From Hyphomicrobiales bacterium (GTDB lineage: Bacteria; Pseudomonadota; Alphaproteobacteria; Rhizobiales; Phreatobacteraceae), in the NCBI GenBank assembly GCA_017304475.1, contig JAFKKV010000024.1, positions 1-64,000 of the forward strand: 64,000 nucleotides of DNA. The letters are read 5' to 3'. The notes beneath the pieces were generated by a model, which worked only from the letters and a program-made list of their open reading frames with translations, ran no database searches and was not told the origin of the DNA. This document shows positions 44,998 to 53,722 of this stretch, piece after piece. Each line of letters opens with the position of its first letter. Within the stretch, counting starts at the first letter, position 1. The translations under genes were made by a program, and so were the position numbers.

Positions 44998-45861
44998 ATG
45001 CCGCGCTTCGGTTTCCTCCTGGCGATTTCCGCCCTGGTCGCTTTCGGCGGCCCGGAGGCCCGTGCGCAGCTGCAATTGCCGGGCGCCGTTGCCCCGACGC
45101 CGCAGGGCGCGACCGCGCCGACCAGGCCGCCGGCGAGCGGCCCGGGGGTTCATGGCGCCGGCCCGTCGGGACATCGCACGCCGGCCGGACCGCCGCCGCG
45201 CCGCGGCGAGGAGACCTTGCCGGGGCGCAACCTGCGTTTTCTCGGCCAGCAGGGCTCCATGGTGATCAGCCGGGTCGGCACCGGCGCCCAGCAGAGCTTC
45301 ACCATTGCCGTGACCGGTGCCGGCCGGCGCGGCAACGATATTCGCAGCATCTGCACGCCCGATCTCAATGCCGGCCAGACCGTGACGCTGAAGCCGCTCG
45401 GCCGGCCGGTCGGCCTGTCGCGTTTCGAAGCCGCCTTCCCCGGCTGCACCATCGTGCTCGACCTTCTGTCGGACGCGGCCATCGCCTCGGCGCCCGACGG
45501 GGTCTGCCGGTTCACCGACGAGTGCATCGTCGACCCGACCGGCATCTGGGGACCGGTCGATCGGGAAATGCCGCCGGATGCCGAGATCGAGCGGGCGCGC
45601 GGCGCGGCCGATCGCCGGCTGAACGATGCGCGCCGCGCCCTGCAGGCCCGTCTGCGCACCACGCCCGAAGGCCGGGCCTTCCTGCAGGAACAGGCCGGCT
45701 TCGGCGCCAATCGCGAACGCGTCTGCCGCAATTACGGCACGTCGGATGCGGGCCTTGGCTATTGCGCGCTGAAATATACCGAGGCGCGGGCGGCAGCGCT
45801 CGAGGCGCGCCTGGCGACCGCGCCGCCGCCGGAGACCACCCGGCGCTCGCCGCGGCACTGA
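44998..45861 (+). CDS. Secreted protein of unknown function
   Basis: 287-residue exported protein with a signal peptide (hydrophobic 5-17, cleavage after EARA at about residue 23). A Pro/Gly-rich linker (about 24-72) leads to a globular part with six Cys in the remainder (CTPDLN, FPGCTIVLD, VCRFTDECIVDP, RVCRNYGTS, GYCALKY), which could form disulfides in the periplasm, and an Ala/Arg-rich C-terminal helix. I recognise no domain. Confidence 0.65.
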   Translation: MPRFGFLLAISALVAFGGPEARAQLQLPGAVAPTPQGATAPTRPPASGPGVHGAGPSGHRTPAGPPPRRGEETLPGRNLRFLGQQGSMVISRVGTGAQQSFTIAVTGAGRRGNDIRSICTPDLNAGQTVTLKPLGRPVGLSRFEAAFPGCTIVLDLLSDAAIASAPDGVCRFTDECIVDPTGIWGPVDREMPPDAEIERARGAADRRLNDARRALQARLRTTPEGRAFLQEQAGFGANRERVCRNYGTSDAGLGYCALKYTEARAAALEARLATAPPPETTRRSPRH

Positions 45862-45957
45862 TCGCTGTCCGGGCGTCCTGGATTTGCAGGATGCCCCGGC
45901 CGGGCGCCGGGGCCTTGCCGGTCGGGCACGTCGCCGGACCAGCCGGCCGCGCGGCCG

Positions 45958-46338
45958 TCAGGTCGTGGCCGGCGCGACCGGGGTGAGCCAGCCGATGACG
46001 CAGCCCGAGGGGTCGGCGACGATCGCGATGCGGCCGACGCCGGGAATGTCGAAGGGTTCCTGCAGCACCTGGCCGCCGGCCGCGGCGATCGACTGGCTGC
46101 GCTGGTCGACATTGTCGATCTCGACATAGGACAGCCAGCCGGGCGTCGCTTCGGGATCGTCCGCGGGCATCGACATGATGCCGGCGGCGGGCGACCCGTC
46201 GGAGGCATGGGCGATCCAGTATTCGGCATCCGGCATCGGGAACTTCTGATAGGTCCAGCCGGCGGTCGCCGCGTAGAAGGCCTTGGCCTTCTCGACGTCG
46301 TCGGTCATCAGTTCGTTCCAGTTGAATTTTCCGTGCAT
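45958..46338 (-). CDS. VOC/glyoxalase family protein
   Basis: 126-residue VOC protein: FNWNELMTDDVEKAKAFYAATAGW at the start (positions 5-28), PGWLSYVEIDNVDQ in the middle, and IVADPSGCVIGWL at the end. The two beta-alpha-beta-beta-beta modules are present, but only some metal-ligand positions hold His or Glu, so a catalytic role is uncertain. GGGAGG precedes the ATG. A lone gene next to hrcA. Confidence 0.8.
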   Translation of the reverse strand: MHGKFNWNELMTDDVEKAKAFYAATAGWTYQKFPMPDAEYWIAHASDGSPAAGIMSMPADDPEATPGWLSYVEIDNVDQRSQSIAAAGGQVLQEPFDIPGVGRIAIVADPSGCVIGWLTPVAPATT

Positions 46339-46458
46339 GCCGGCCTCCCGTGTGTCCTCGAGGATCGTCGATGAGGCGGCAACCCGCCATGCGACCGATG
46401 GTCCGATTGCCTGTGGGCGGAAATGCGGCAGCGGCCAAGCCGGGCCGCCGCAAAAACA

Positions 46459-47541
46459 TCAGCCGATCAGCCGCGACAGCACCTTGGCGGTATAGTCGAC
46501 CATCGGCACGATCCGGGCATAGTTGAGCCGGGTCGGCCCGATCACGCCGAGCACGCCGACGATGCGGCTCTGGCCGTCGCGATAGGGCGCTACGATCATC
46601 GACGAACCGGACATCGAGAACAGCTTGTTTTCCGAACCGATGAAGATGCGCACGCCCTCCGCGGTCTCGGCGCGGCCGAGCAGGTCGACCAGGTCGCGTT
46701 TCGATTCCAGGTCGTCGAACAGGAGCCGGATCCGTTCCAGATCCTCCAGCGCCTTGAGGTCGCCGAGCAGGTTGGCCTGGCCGCGCACGATCAGCTGGCG
46801 ATCGGCCGGATCGCCGCCCGACCAGGAGGCGAGGCCCGCCTCGACCAGCTTCTGGGTGAGGCCGTCGAGCTCGGCCCTGGCGGTCGTCAGGCCGTGCTGC
46901 AGCTCGGCGCGGGCTTCCGCCAGCGTCCGTCCGCGGATCCGCGCATTGAGGAAGTTCGAGGCCTCCACCAGCGCCGAGGGCGGCAGGCCGGGCTGGATCG
47001 GCACGATGCGGTTCTCCACCTGGCCATCCTCGGAGACCAGCACGACCAGCGCCTTTTCCGGCTCGATACGGACGAATTCGACATGTTTCAGCCGGGCGTT
47101 CGATTTCGAGGTGAGCACCACGCCGGCGCCCCGCGACATGCCGGACAGGAGCTGCGAGGCATCCGCCAGGACCGTCTCGATCGAGCGGTCCGGACCGGAG
47201 GCGGCGACCTGGGCCTCGATCGCATTGCGCTCGGCTTCGGCGAGGTCGCCGAATTGCATGAGCGCGTCGACGAAGAAGCGCAGGCCGGTCTCGGTCGGCA
47301 GCCGGCCGGCCGAAGTGTGGGGGGCGAAGATGAGGCCGGCTTCCTCGAGATCATGCATGACATTGCGGATCGAGGCCGGCGACAGCGTCATGGGAATGAT
47401 GCGCGACAGGTTGCGCGAGCCGACCGGCTCGCCGGTCGCCAGATAGCTCTCGACGATCTGCCGGAAAATCTCCCGGGAGCGCTCGTCGAGCTGGGCGAGC
47501 GCGGACAGGTTCGCGGCGGGGCGCGGGATATCGGCGGACAA
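46459..47541 (-). CDS. hrcA: Heat-inducible transcription repressor HrcA
   Basis: 360-residue repressor of CIRCE-controlled chaperone genes. The winged HTH is at about 20-90 (GEPVGSRNLSRIIPMTLSPASIRNVMHDLEEAGLI cited by position), followed by PHTSAGRLPTETGLRFFVD; the GAF-like core ends with IGPTRLNYARIVPMVDYTA. I set the start at a TTG at 47541 because GGAGG lies seven bases upstream and the length then fits the family. No ATG lies suitably close. Divergent from rph. Confidence 0.92.
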   Translation of the reverse strand: MSADIPRPAANLSALAQLDERSREIFRQIVESYLATGEPVGSRNLSRIIPMTLSPASIRNVMHDLEEAGLIFAPHTSAGRLPTETGLRFFVDALMQFGDLAEAERNAIEAQVAASGPDRSIETVLADASQLLSGMSRGAGVVLTSKSNARLKHVEFVRIEPEKALVVLVSEDGQVENRIVPIQPGLPPSALVEASNFLNARIRGRTLAEARAELQHGLTTARAELDGLTQKLVEAGLASWSGGDPADRQLIVRGQANLLGDLKALEDLERIRLLFDDLESKRDLVDLLGRAETAEGVRIFIGSENKLFSMSGSSMIVAPYRDGQSRIVGVLGVIGPTRLNYARIVPMVDYTAKVLSRLIG

Positions 47542-47691
47542 GACTGGACCTCCAGCAGGCGAATTTGGGCGGTGGCGGCCGGATGAGCAAGCGGCCAAGC
47601 CTAGCACGCCTCGGGCGGCTGAGGCGCGTCGTTCTTGTTCTTAAGCCCGGCTCGCCGTAAGAACCGCAATCATTTGATCAGGATCCCGCCC

Positions 47692-48405
47692 ATGCGTCCC
47701 TCCAAACGCGCGCCCGATGCGCTGCGCCCCGTCTCGCTCGAACGTGCGGTCGCCCGCTATGCGGAAGGCTCCTGCTTCGTGAAGTTCGGCAATACCCATG
47801 TGTTGTGCACGGCGAGCCTGGAAGAGAAGCCGCCGTCCTGGCTGCGCGGCCAGGGCCGCGGCTGGGTGACCGCGGAATATTCCATGCTGCCGCGGGCGAC
47901 GCTGGAGCGCACGCGCCGGGAATCGACATCGGGCAAGCCTTCCGGCCGCACCCAGGAGATCCAGCGGCTGATCGGCCGGTCGCTGCGCGCCGTGGTCGAC
48001 CTGCAGGTGCTCGGCGAACGCCAGATCACCATCGATTGCGACGTGATCCAGGCCGATGGCGGCACCCGTACCGCCTCGATCACCGGTGCCTGGGTGGCGC
48101 TGCATGATTGCCTCGCCTGGATGAAGACGCGCGACATGATCAAGGCGAACCCGCTGAAGGATCACATCGCCGCGGTATCCTGCGGCATCTACAAGGGCAC
48201 CCCGGTGCTCGACCTCGACTATGCCGAGGATTCGGAGGCCGATACCGACGCCAATTTCGTGCTGACCGGCGCGGGCGGCATCGTCGAGATCCAGGGCACC
48301 GCCGAGAAGACGCCGTTTTCCGAAGCCGAGCTGCTGCAGCTTCTGGCGCTCGCCAAGACCGGCTGCGCCAGGCTGGTCGACCTGCAGAAGACGGCGGTCG
48401 CGTGA
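47692..48405 (+). CDS. rph: Ribonuclease PH
   Basis: 237-residue phosphorolytic 3'-5' exoribonuclease trimming tRNA 3' ends. Family features: MRPSKRAPDALRPV start, VKFGNTHVLCTASLEEK near 27-43, GWVTAEYSMLPRAT near 60 and RTQEIQRLIGRSLRAVVD near 85, then DADGGTRTASITGA near 120. Its stop overlaps the rdgB start by one base. The order hrcA divergent from rph-rdgB-hemW is well known in alphaproteobacteria. Confidence 0.96.
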   Translation: MRPSKRAPDALRPVSLERAVARYAEGSCFVKFGNTHVLCTASLEEKPPSWLRGQGRGWVTAEYSMLPRATLERTRRESTSGKPSGRTQEIQRLIGRSLRAVVDLQVLGERQITIDCDVIQADGGTRTASITGAWVALHDCLAWMKTRDMIKANPLKDHIAAVSCGIYKGTPVLDLDYAEDSEADTDANFVLTGAGGIVEIQGTAEKTPFSEAELLQLLALAKTGCARLVDLQKTAVA

Positions 48406-49064
48406 TGGGCCGCAAGCTCGTTGCCGGTACCCGGCTGGTCGTCGCGACCCATAACAAGGGCAAGCTCGCCGAGTTTCGCGACCTGATGGGGCCGCATGGC
48501 ATCGAGCTTGTGTCCGCCGGCGAGCTCGGCCTGCCCGAGCCGGAGGAGAACGGCACGCTTTACGCCGAGAACGCCGCGATCAAGGCGCGCGCGGCGACCG
48601 CCGCGACGGGATTGCCGGCGGTCGCCGACGATTCCGGCCTTGCGATCGAGGCGCTCGACGGCGCGCCAGGCCTGTTCACCGCCGACTGGGCCGGAAACCC
48701 GCGCGATTTCGTTGCCGCCATGGCCAGGGTCGATCGCGAGCTGGCGCTGCGCGGCGTCGCCACCGCCAGCGCCAGGGCCCATTTCGTCTCGGCCCTGTCG
48801 CTGACCTGGCCGGATGGCTCGGAAGCGATCTTCGAGGGCCGGGTGTTCGGCACCCTCGCCTGGCCGCCGCGCGGCATGCAAGGCTTCGGTTATGACCCGA
48901 TGTTCGTCCCCGATGGCCTGACCCAGACCTTCGGCGAGATCGGGCCGGAGGCGAAACACGGCCTGCCGCCGCACGGCCAGGGCCTGTCGCATCGCGCGCG
49001 CGCCTTCATGCGGCTTGCCGAAGCGGTCCTGCCGCCGCTTCAAAATCCGGCGGCGAAGGCTTAA
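48405..49064 (+). CDS. rdgB: XTP/dITP diphosphatase (RdgB/HAM1)
   Basis: 219-residue pyrophosphatase removing deaminated purine nucleotides. The substrate motif is VVATHNKGKLAEF (about 13-25), followed by ENAAIKARAAT, VADDSGLAIEALDGAPG near 75-90 (metal-binding Asp) and the C-terminal GFGYDPMFVPDG and SHRARAF. Start is ATG at 48405, sharing its A with the rph stop; a GTG directly before it is possible too. Confidence 0.95.
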   Translation: MGRKLVAGTRLVVATHNKGKLAEFRDLMGPHGIELVSAGELGLPEPEENGTLYAENAAIKARAATAATGLPAVADDSGLAIEALDGAPGLFTADWAGNPRDFVAAMARVDRELALRGVATASARAHFVSALSLTWPDGSEAIFEGRVFGTLAWPPRGMQGFGYDPMFVPDGLTQTFGEIGPEAKHGLPPHGQGLSHRARAFMRLAEAVLPPLQNPAAKA

Positions 49065-49073
49065 ATAGCCGCC

Positions 49074-50255
49074 ATGGCGACATTTCGCGTTCCCGGCGAC
49101 GGCGGCACGGACGACCCCGGATTCGGGGTCTATGTGCATTGGCCGTTCTGCGCCTCGAAATGCCCCTATTGCGACTTCAACAGCCATGTCCGCCATGTCG
49201 CGCCCGACCAGGAGCGCTTCGTCGCGGCCTTTGCCCGCGAATTGGGGACGACCGCCGCGCGCGTGCCCGGCCGCACCGTCACGTCGATCTTTCTCGGTGG
49301 CGGCACGCCCTCGCTGATGCAGCCGGCAACGGTCGGCGCCGTGCTCGACCGGATCGCCGGGCTTTGGACCGTCGCCGCCGATTGCGAGGTGACGCTGGAG
49401 GCCAATCCGACCAGCGTCGAGGCGGAACGCTTCAAGGGGTTCCGGGCGGCTGGCGTCAACCGCGTCTCGCTCGGCGTCCAGGCCCTGAACGATGCCGACC
49501 TGAAGAGCCTCGGCCGGATGCATTCGGTCGACGAGGCGCTGCGCGCCGTCGACGTCGCGCGCCGGCATTTCGACCGTTATTCCTTCGATCTCATCTATGC
49601 CCGCACCGACCAGACGCCGGAAGCCTGGGAAGCCGAGCTCAGGCGTGCCATTTCGGAAGCCGCCGAACATCTCTCGCTCTATCAGCTGACCATCGAGCCG
49701 GGCACGGTGTTCGAGGCGCTGCACCGGGCCGGCAAGCTGAAAGTGCCGGATGCCGAGATGGGCCGGGTGCTCTACGACCTGACCCAGGCGGTCTGCGCCG
49801 AGGCCGGCCTGCCGGCCTATGAGATTTCCAACCATGCCCGCCCCGGCGCCGAATGCCGGCACAACATGATCTATTGGCGTTCGGGCGATTTCGCCGGCGT
49901 CGGGCCCGGCGCCCATGGCCGGCTCACCCTCGGCAATGGCCGTGTCGCGACCTCCACCGAAAAGCATCCGGAAACCTGGCTCGGCCTGGTCGAAAGCCAG
50001 GGCTCGGGTGTCATCGCGGAAGAGCGGCTGGTTCAGGAAGAGACGGCGGACGAGTTCCTGGTCATGGGCCTGAGGCTTGCCGAAGGCATCGACCTGAAAC
50101 GCTACGAGGCCCTGTCAGGGCGGGTGCTCGATGCCGAGCGGATCGCCTTCCTGGAGGGCGAGGGGTTTCTCGCGCGCCTGCCGGGCGGCCGGCTCAAGGT
50201 GACGCCGGCGGGCTTTCCGGTGCTCGACGCGGTGGTTGCCGATCTCGCGATGTAA
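49074..50255 (+). CDS. hemW: Radical-SAM haem chaperone HemW
   Basis: 393-residue radical-SAM protein. The cluster motif is CASKCPYCDF (C-x3-C-x2-C, about residues 26-33) after YVHWPF; other landmarks are FLGGGTPSLM near 76 and GVNRVSLGVQALNDADLKSLGR near 130. The lack of the extra Cys and N-terminal features of HemN places it with HemW, which delivers haem, rather than coproporphyrinogen oxidase. It lies nine bases after rdgB. Confidence 0.93.
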   Translation: MATFRVPGDGGTDDPGFGVYVHWPFCASKCPYCDFNSHVRHVAPDQERFVAAFARELGTTAARVPGRTVTSIFLGGGTPSLMQPATVGAVLDRIAGLWTVAADCEVTLEANPTSVEAERFKGFRAAGVNRVSLGVQALNDADLKSLGRMHSVDEALRAVDVARRHFDRYSFDLIYARTDQTPEAWEAELRRAISEAAEHLSLYQLTIEPGTVFEALHRAGKLKVPDAEMGRVLYDLTQAVCAEAGLPAYEISNHARPGAECRHNMIYWRSGDFAGVGPGAHGRLTLGNGRVATSTEKHPETWLGLVESQGSGVIAEERLVQEETADEFLVMGLRLAEGIDLKRYEALSGRVLDAERIAFLEGEGFLARLPGGRLKVTPAGFPVLDAVVADLAM

Positions 50256-50340
50256 TCTGGATCGCCATCATTCCGGTCCCCCGCTCAGCGCGCTGCCGCG
50301 CCACATGGCTTTTCCACCCCATGCGGCCTAGGTTCCGCCC

Positions 50341-51732
50341 ATGCGCATGAATCTCCGGCTCAACCTGCTGACCGAAACGACCACCTGGCGGCGCAGCGTC
50401 CGCCTGGAGACGCTGATCCGGCTGCGCTGGTTCGCCATTGCCGGCCAGACCGCCGCGATCCTCTCGGTGTTCTGGGGGCTCGATTCGTCGCTGCCGATCG
50501 AATGGTGCCTGATCGCGGTCGGCGCCTCCGCCTGGCTCAACATCTCGCTGCGCCTGCGCTATCCGGCCAACCACCGCCTGGCCGCGCCGGAAGCCGGCGC
50601 CTCGCTCGCCTGGGACATCCTGCAGCTCGCCTTCCTGCTGTTCCTCACCGGCGGCCTGGAAAATCCCTTCGCCTTCCTGTTCCTGGCACCGGTGCTGATC
50701 TCGGCGACCTCGCTGCCGCCGCGCATGACCCTGTCGATCGGCGCGCTCGCCGTGGTCTGCGCCAGCGTGGTCGCCTTCGTTCACCTGCCGCTGCCCTGGG
50801 AATGGCGCGACGATCTGCGCCTGCCGACGCTCTATCTGGTCGGCGTCTGGGCGGCGCTGGTGCTCTGCATCAGCTTCATCGGCCTCTATGCCTGGCAGGT
50901 CGCCGAGGAATCGCGCCAGTTCACCGATGCGCTTGCCGCGACCGAACTGGTGCTGGCGCGCGAACTGCATCTGTCGCAGCTTGACGGCCTGGCGGCGGCT
51001 GCCGCCCACGAACTCGGCACGCCGCTCGCGACCATTGCCCTGGTCACCAAGGAGCTGGCCGGCGAGCTGCCCAAGGACGGCCCGATCGGCGAGGACATGG
51101 CGCTGCTCGGCGAGCAGGTGAAGCGCTGCCGCGACATCCTGGCCAAATTGAAGAGCCTGTCGGGCGGCGACGCGCCGTTCGACACCATGCCGCTCGCCCA
51201 ATTGATCGAGGAGGTGGTCCAGCCGCACCGCTTCTTCGACGTCAATATCGCCGTCGACCTGCCGCCGGGCGGCGAGAACGAGCCGCGGATCCGGCGCAAT
51301 CCGGCCGTGCTCTACGGGCTCGGCAATATTGTCGAGAATGCCGTCGATTTCGCCCGCTCGGCGGTCGAGATCAAGGCGCGCTGGGACAACAAGGAAGTGG
51401 CCGTCACCATTGCCGATGACGGCCCGGGCTTCCCGCCCGATATCGTCGACCGCATCGGCGAGCCCTATCTCACCCGCCGTGGCAAGGGCCGCGGCCGGCG
51501 GGCCAGCGACGAGGAACAGATCGGCGAGGAACCGTCGGGCATGGGGCTCGGCGTGTTCATCGCCAAGACATTGTTGGAGCGTTCCGGCGCGCGGGCGACG
51601 TTCCGCAACCGGTCGGCGCCCGAAACCGGCGCCATCGTCGAGGTCGTCTGGCCGCGCGCCGCCTTCGGCGAGGGCCTCGCCGCGCCGGTCCAGCGGACCT
51701 TTCCCGTCCAGCCGGTGCAGACCGAGACTTGA
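50341..51732 (+). CDS. regB: Redox sensor histidine kinase RegB/PrrB/ActS type
   Basis: 463-residue membrane kinase. Six hydrophobic segments span about residues 25-190. The ubiquinone-sensing loop GGLENPF is intact near residue 102-108, the H-box is AAAHELGTPLATIA (about 220-233), and the redox-active Cys lies in KRCRDIL near 261. The HATPase core has NIVENAVDFA, DDGPGFPPD and SGMGLGVFIAKTLLERSG. RegB homologues lower phosphorylation when the quinone pool is oxidised. The response regulator gene follows 70 bases downstream. Confidence 0.95.
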   Translation: MRMNLRLNLLTETTTWRRSVRLETLIRLRWFAIAGQTAAILSVFWGLDSSLPIEWCLIAVGASAWLNISLRLRYPANHRLAAPEAGASLAWDILQLAFLLFLTGGLENPFAFLFLAPVLISATSLPPRMTLSIGALAVVCASVVAFVHLPLPWEWRDDLRLPTLYLVGVWAALVLCISFIGLYAWQVAEESRQFTDALAATELVLARELHLSQLDGLAAAAAHELGTPLATIALVTKELAGELPKDGPIGEDMALLGEQVKRCRDILAKLKSLSGGDAPFDTMPLAQLIEEVVQPHRFFDVNIAVDLPPGGENEPRIRRNPAVLYGLGNIVENAVDFARSAVEIKARWDNKEVAVTIADDGPGFPPDIVDRIGEPYLTRRGKGRGRRASDEEQIGEEPSGMGLGVFIAKTLLERSGARATFRNRSAPETGAIVEVVWPRAAFGEGLAAPVQRTFPVQPVQTET

Positions 51733-51802
51733 GTGGGACGGCCGGCTTCCTAAATAAGAGGCATGGCGCTGGTGCCATGACCGACCACCGAGGTGCAAGA
51801 CA

Positions 51803-52375
51803 ATGCTCGAGATCGAATCCGCCAACCACACGCAATCGGTCGAATTGCCGGCGGATCGCTCGCTCCTGGTCGTCGATGACGACAAGCCTTTCCTGCAGCG
51901 CCTGTGCCGGGCCATGGAGGCGCGCGGCTTCGCCGTGACGCCGGCCGAAAGCGTCGCCCAGGGCCTCGCTGTGGTCGCCGCCAAGCCGCCGGCCTTCGCC
52001 GTGGTCGACATGCGGTTGGGCGACGGCAATGGCCTGGACGTCATCTCGGCGCTGAAGACGGCCCGGCCCGACGCCCGCGGCGTCATCCTGACCGGCTATG
52101 GCAATATCGCCACCGCGGTCAACGCGGTGAAGCTCGGCGCCGTCGACTATCTCGCCAAGCCCGCCGATGCCGACGACGTCTTCGCAGCGCTTCTGGCGGT
52201 CGCCCGGCCGATGAGCGAATTGCCGGAAAATCCGATGTCGGCGGACCGGGTCCGCTGGGAACATATCCAGCGCGTCTATGAACTGTGCAGCCGCAATGTC
52301 TCCGAGACCGCCCGCCGGCTCGGCATGCACCGGCGCACCCTGCAGCGCATCCTGGCCAAGCGCGCGCCGCGCTGA
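51803..52375 (+). CDS. regA: Response regulator RegA/PrrA/ActR type
   Basis: 190-residue regulator. The receiver domain has DDD acidic pocket (LLVVDDDKPFL, about 22-32), phospho-acceptor Asp in VVDMRLGDGNG near residue 68 and the Lys in YLAKPADADDV. A Pro-containing linker leads to a Fis-type HTH at the C-terminus (NVSETARRLGMHRRTLQRILAKR), which is nearly invariant in RegA proteins. Controls energy, redox and nitrogen genes in relatives. Partner of the adjacent RegB. Confidence 0.95.
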   Translation: MLEIESANHTQSVELPADRSLLVVDDDKPFLQRLCRAMEARGFAVTPAESVAQGLAVVAAKPPAFAVVDMRLGDGNGLDVISALKTARPDARGVILTGYGNIATAVNAVKLGAVDYLAKPADADDVFAALLAVARPMSELPENPMSADRVRWEHIQRVYELCSRNVSETARRLGMHRRTLQRILAKRAPR

Positions 52376-52421
52376 TTTCCCTCTCGCGGATCCCGGGCTC
52401 TTCCGCCCAGGTGCCTGATCG

Positions 52422-52907
52422 TCACAGGTCCCAGGTGCCGCGCGCCTGGGGATCGTGCAGCAGCGTCAGCCGGCCGGCCGCGGCCCGGGCAAAACGCAAG
52501 AGCATGGCCTTGCGCGTGGCGGCGACAAGCGGCGTCGCGATGCCGTCGCGCACCAGTTCGCCGGCATGGGCATCGGCCAGGATCAGCCCGGCATCCTCGG
52601 GCAGGATCGCCACCGGAAAGTCCGGCGCCACCGCGAACAGCACCCGGTCGGCATGGGCGCGATAGTCGCCCCATTTGCGATCGGTGCGGAAATCCTCGAT
52701 CGACGATTTGACCTCGACGATCCACAGCATGCCGGCCGAATTCAGCGCCACCAGATCGGCGCGCCGGCCCGACGGCAGCGGCAGTTCCGGAACCACGGCG
52801 AAATCGAGCGCGGCCAGAAGGCGGGTCGTGCCGCGGGCAATGGCGAACGCCCGTTCCGACTGGCGGCCGTCGACGGGCGGCTGGGGCAGGGGCGTGCTTG
52901 CATTCAT
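52422..52907 (-). CDS. mmcB: MmcB family DNA repair protein
   Basis: 161-residue protein of the MmcB/DUF1052 family. The core resembles a restriction-like nuclease fold: ELPLPSGRRADLVALN near 42-57 and WIVEVKSSIEDFRTDRKWGDY near 63-83, where Asp, Glu and Lys are arranged like a D-ExK site, then VLFAVAPDFP. In Caulobacter it acts in damage-induced mutagenesis and mitomycin survival. Single gene, convergent with regA. Confidence 0.88.
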   Translation of the reverse strand: MNASTPLPQPPVDGRQSERAFAIARGTTRLLAALDFAVVPELPLPSGRRADLVALNSAGMLWIVEVKSSIEDFRTDRKWGDYRAHADRVLFAVAPDFPVAILPEDAGLILADAHAGELVRDGIATPLVAATRKAMLLRFARAAAGRLTLLHDPQARGTWDL

Positions 52908-53027
52908 GGTTCAACCCAGGAGATCTCTTCGGTGAGGTCGGTCCGACGGATCGCCGGCTCATCATGCCGTGCCGGCGGGCAGCGCCGGGCGGCAACCGCC
53001 GGCTGGAGCCGGCCCGCCACCGTCTCG

Positions 53028-53056
53028 CTTCCCTTTGCGCCGTTTTCGTGTATAAG
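53028..53056 (+). promoter_or_regulatory. Candidate rpsO promoter
   Basis: TATAAG at 53051-53056 with CTTCCC at 53028-53033, 17 bases apart, in the 291-base gap before rpsO. A weak -35 but a good -10; about 140 bases of leader would follow, room for S15 autoregulation. Confidence 0.35.
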
Positions 53057-53198
53057 CCGCGCCTTCGGTGGCACGATCTGTACCACCGGGTCCGCCCGGG
53101 CGCATAGACCACGCATTGCCCGCGGAGCCATTCGACCACGCTGGACGACATCCCGGCTTGGCCGCAAGATCAACACTCATGACACAAGGATTTGACCG

Positions 53199-53468
53199 AT
53201 GTCGGTTTCTGACGCCCGTAAGACCGAGCTCATCAAGGAATATGCCCTGAAGGACGGCGACACCGGTTCGCCCGAGGTTCAGGTTGCGATCCTCACCGAG
53301 CGCATCACCAATCTGACCGAGCATTTCAAGAGCCACGTGAAGGACAATCACTCCCGCCGTGGCCTTCTGAAGATGGTTTCGCAGCGCCGTTCGCTGCTCG
53401 ACTATGTCAAGCGCAAGGACGAGCCGCGCTACAAGGCGCTGATCGAGCGCCTCGGCATCCGCCGCTGA
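53199..53468 (+). CDS. rpsO: 30S ribosomal protein S15
   Basis: 89-residue primary 16S rRNA-binding protein, in the usual length and sequence: GDTGSPEVQVAILTERI near 22-38, HFKSHVKDNHSRRGLLKMVSQRR near 46-68, DYVKRKDEPRYKALIERLGIRR at the end (quoted by position). It is upstream of pnp, the widely conserved pair. truB, often in front of rpsO, is not present; mmcB is there instead on the other strand. Confidence 0.98.
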   Translation: MSVSDARKTELIKEYALKDGDTGSPEVQVAILTERITNLTEHFKSHVKDNHSRRGLLKMVSQRRSLLDYVKRKDEPRYKALIERLGIRR

Positions 53469-53476
53469 TATCCGGA

Positions 53477-53511
53477 CCGGCCCTGCCGCTTGAACAGCGC
53501 GCGGGGCCGTT
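53477..53511 (+). terminator. Weak hairpin after rpsO
   Basis: CGGCCC (53477-53482) pairs with GGGCCG (53503-53508), followed by TTTCG. Poor uridine tract, so partial termination or an RNase processing site before pnp. Confidence 0.4.
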
Positions 53512-53722
53512 TCGCATTCGAGGGGCCTGTCCCATCCCGGGAGCCCCCGCACCGAAGGGCCGCGCAGGTCGCGGTCCTGGCTCAACAAGGCCACACACTG
53601 GACAGACCGATCGCCATGGCAGGATCGCAAGGGGCTCGGGGCGCTTGACGCCGCGATACGAGCCTCTTGCCGTCTTGCCCATGGCTGTTTGCCGTCCGTA
53701 GGTCCGAGAAAGGAAAAAAGCC

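Noticed and set aside
47585..47620. CIRCE-like sequence (TAGCAC...) upstream of hrcA
   Set aside because: Only a partial left half is present; the required inverted GAGTGCTAA half is missing, so I do not call a CIRCE element.
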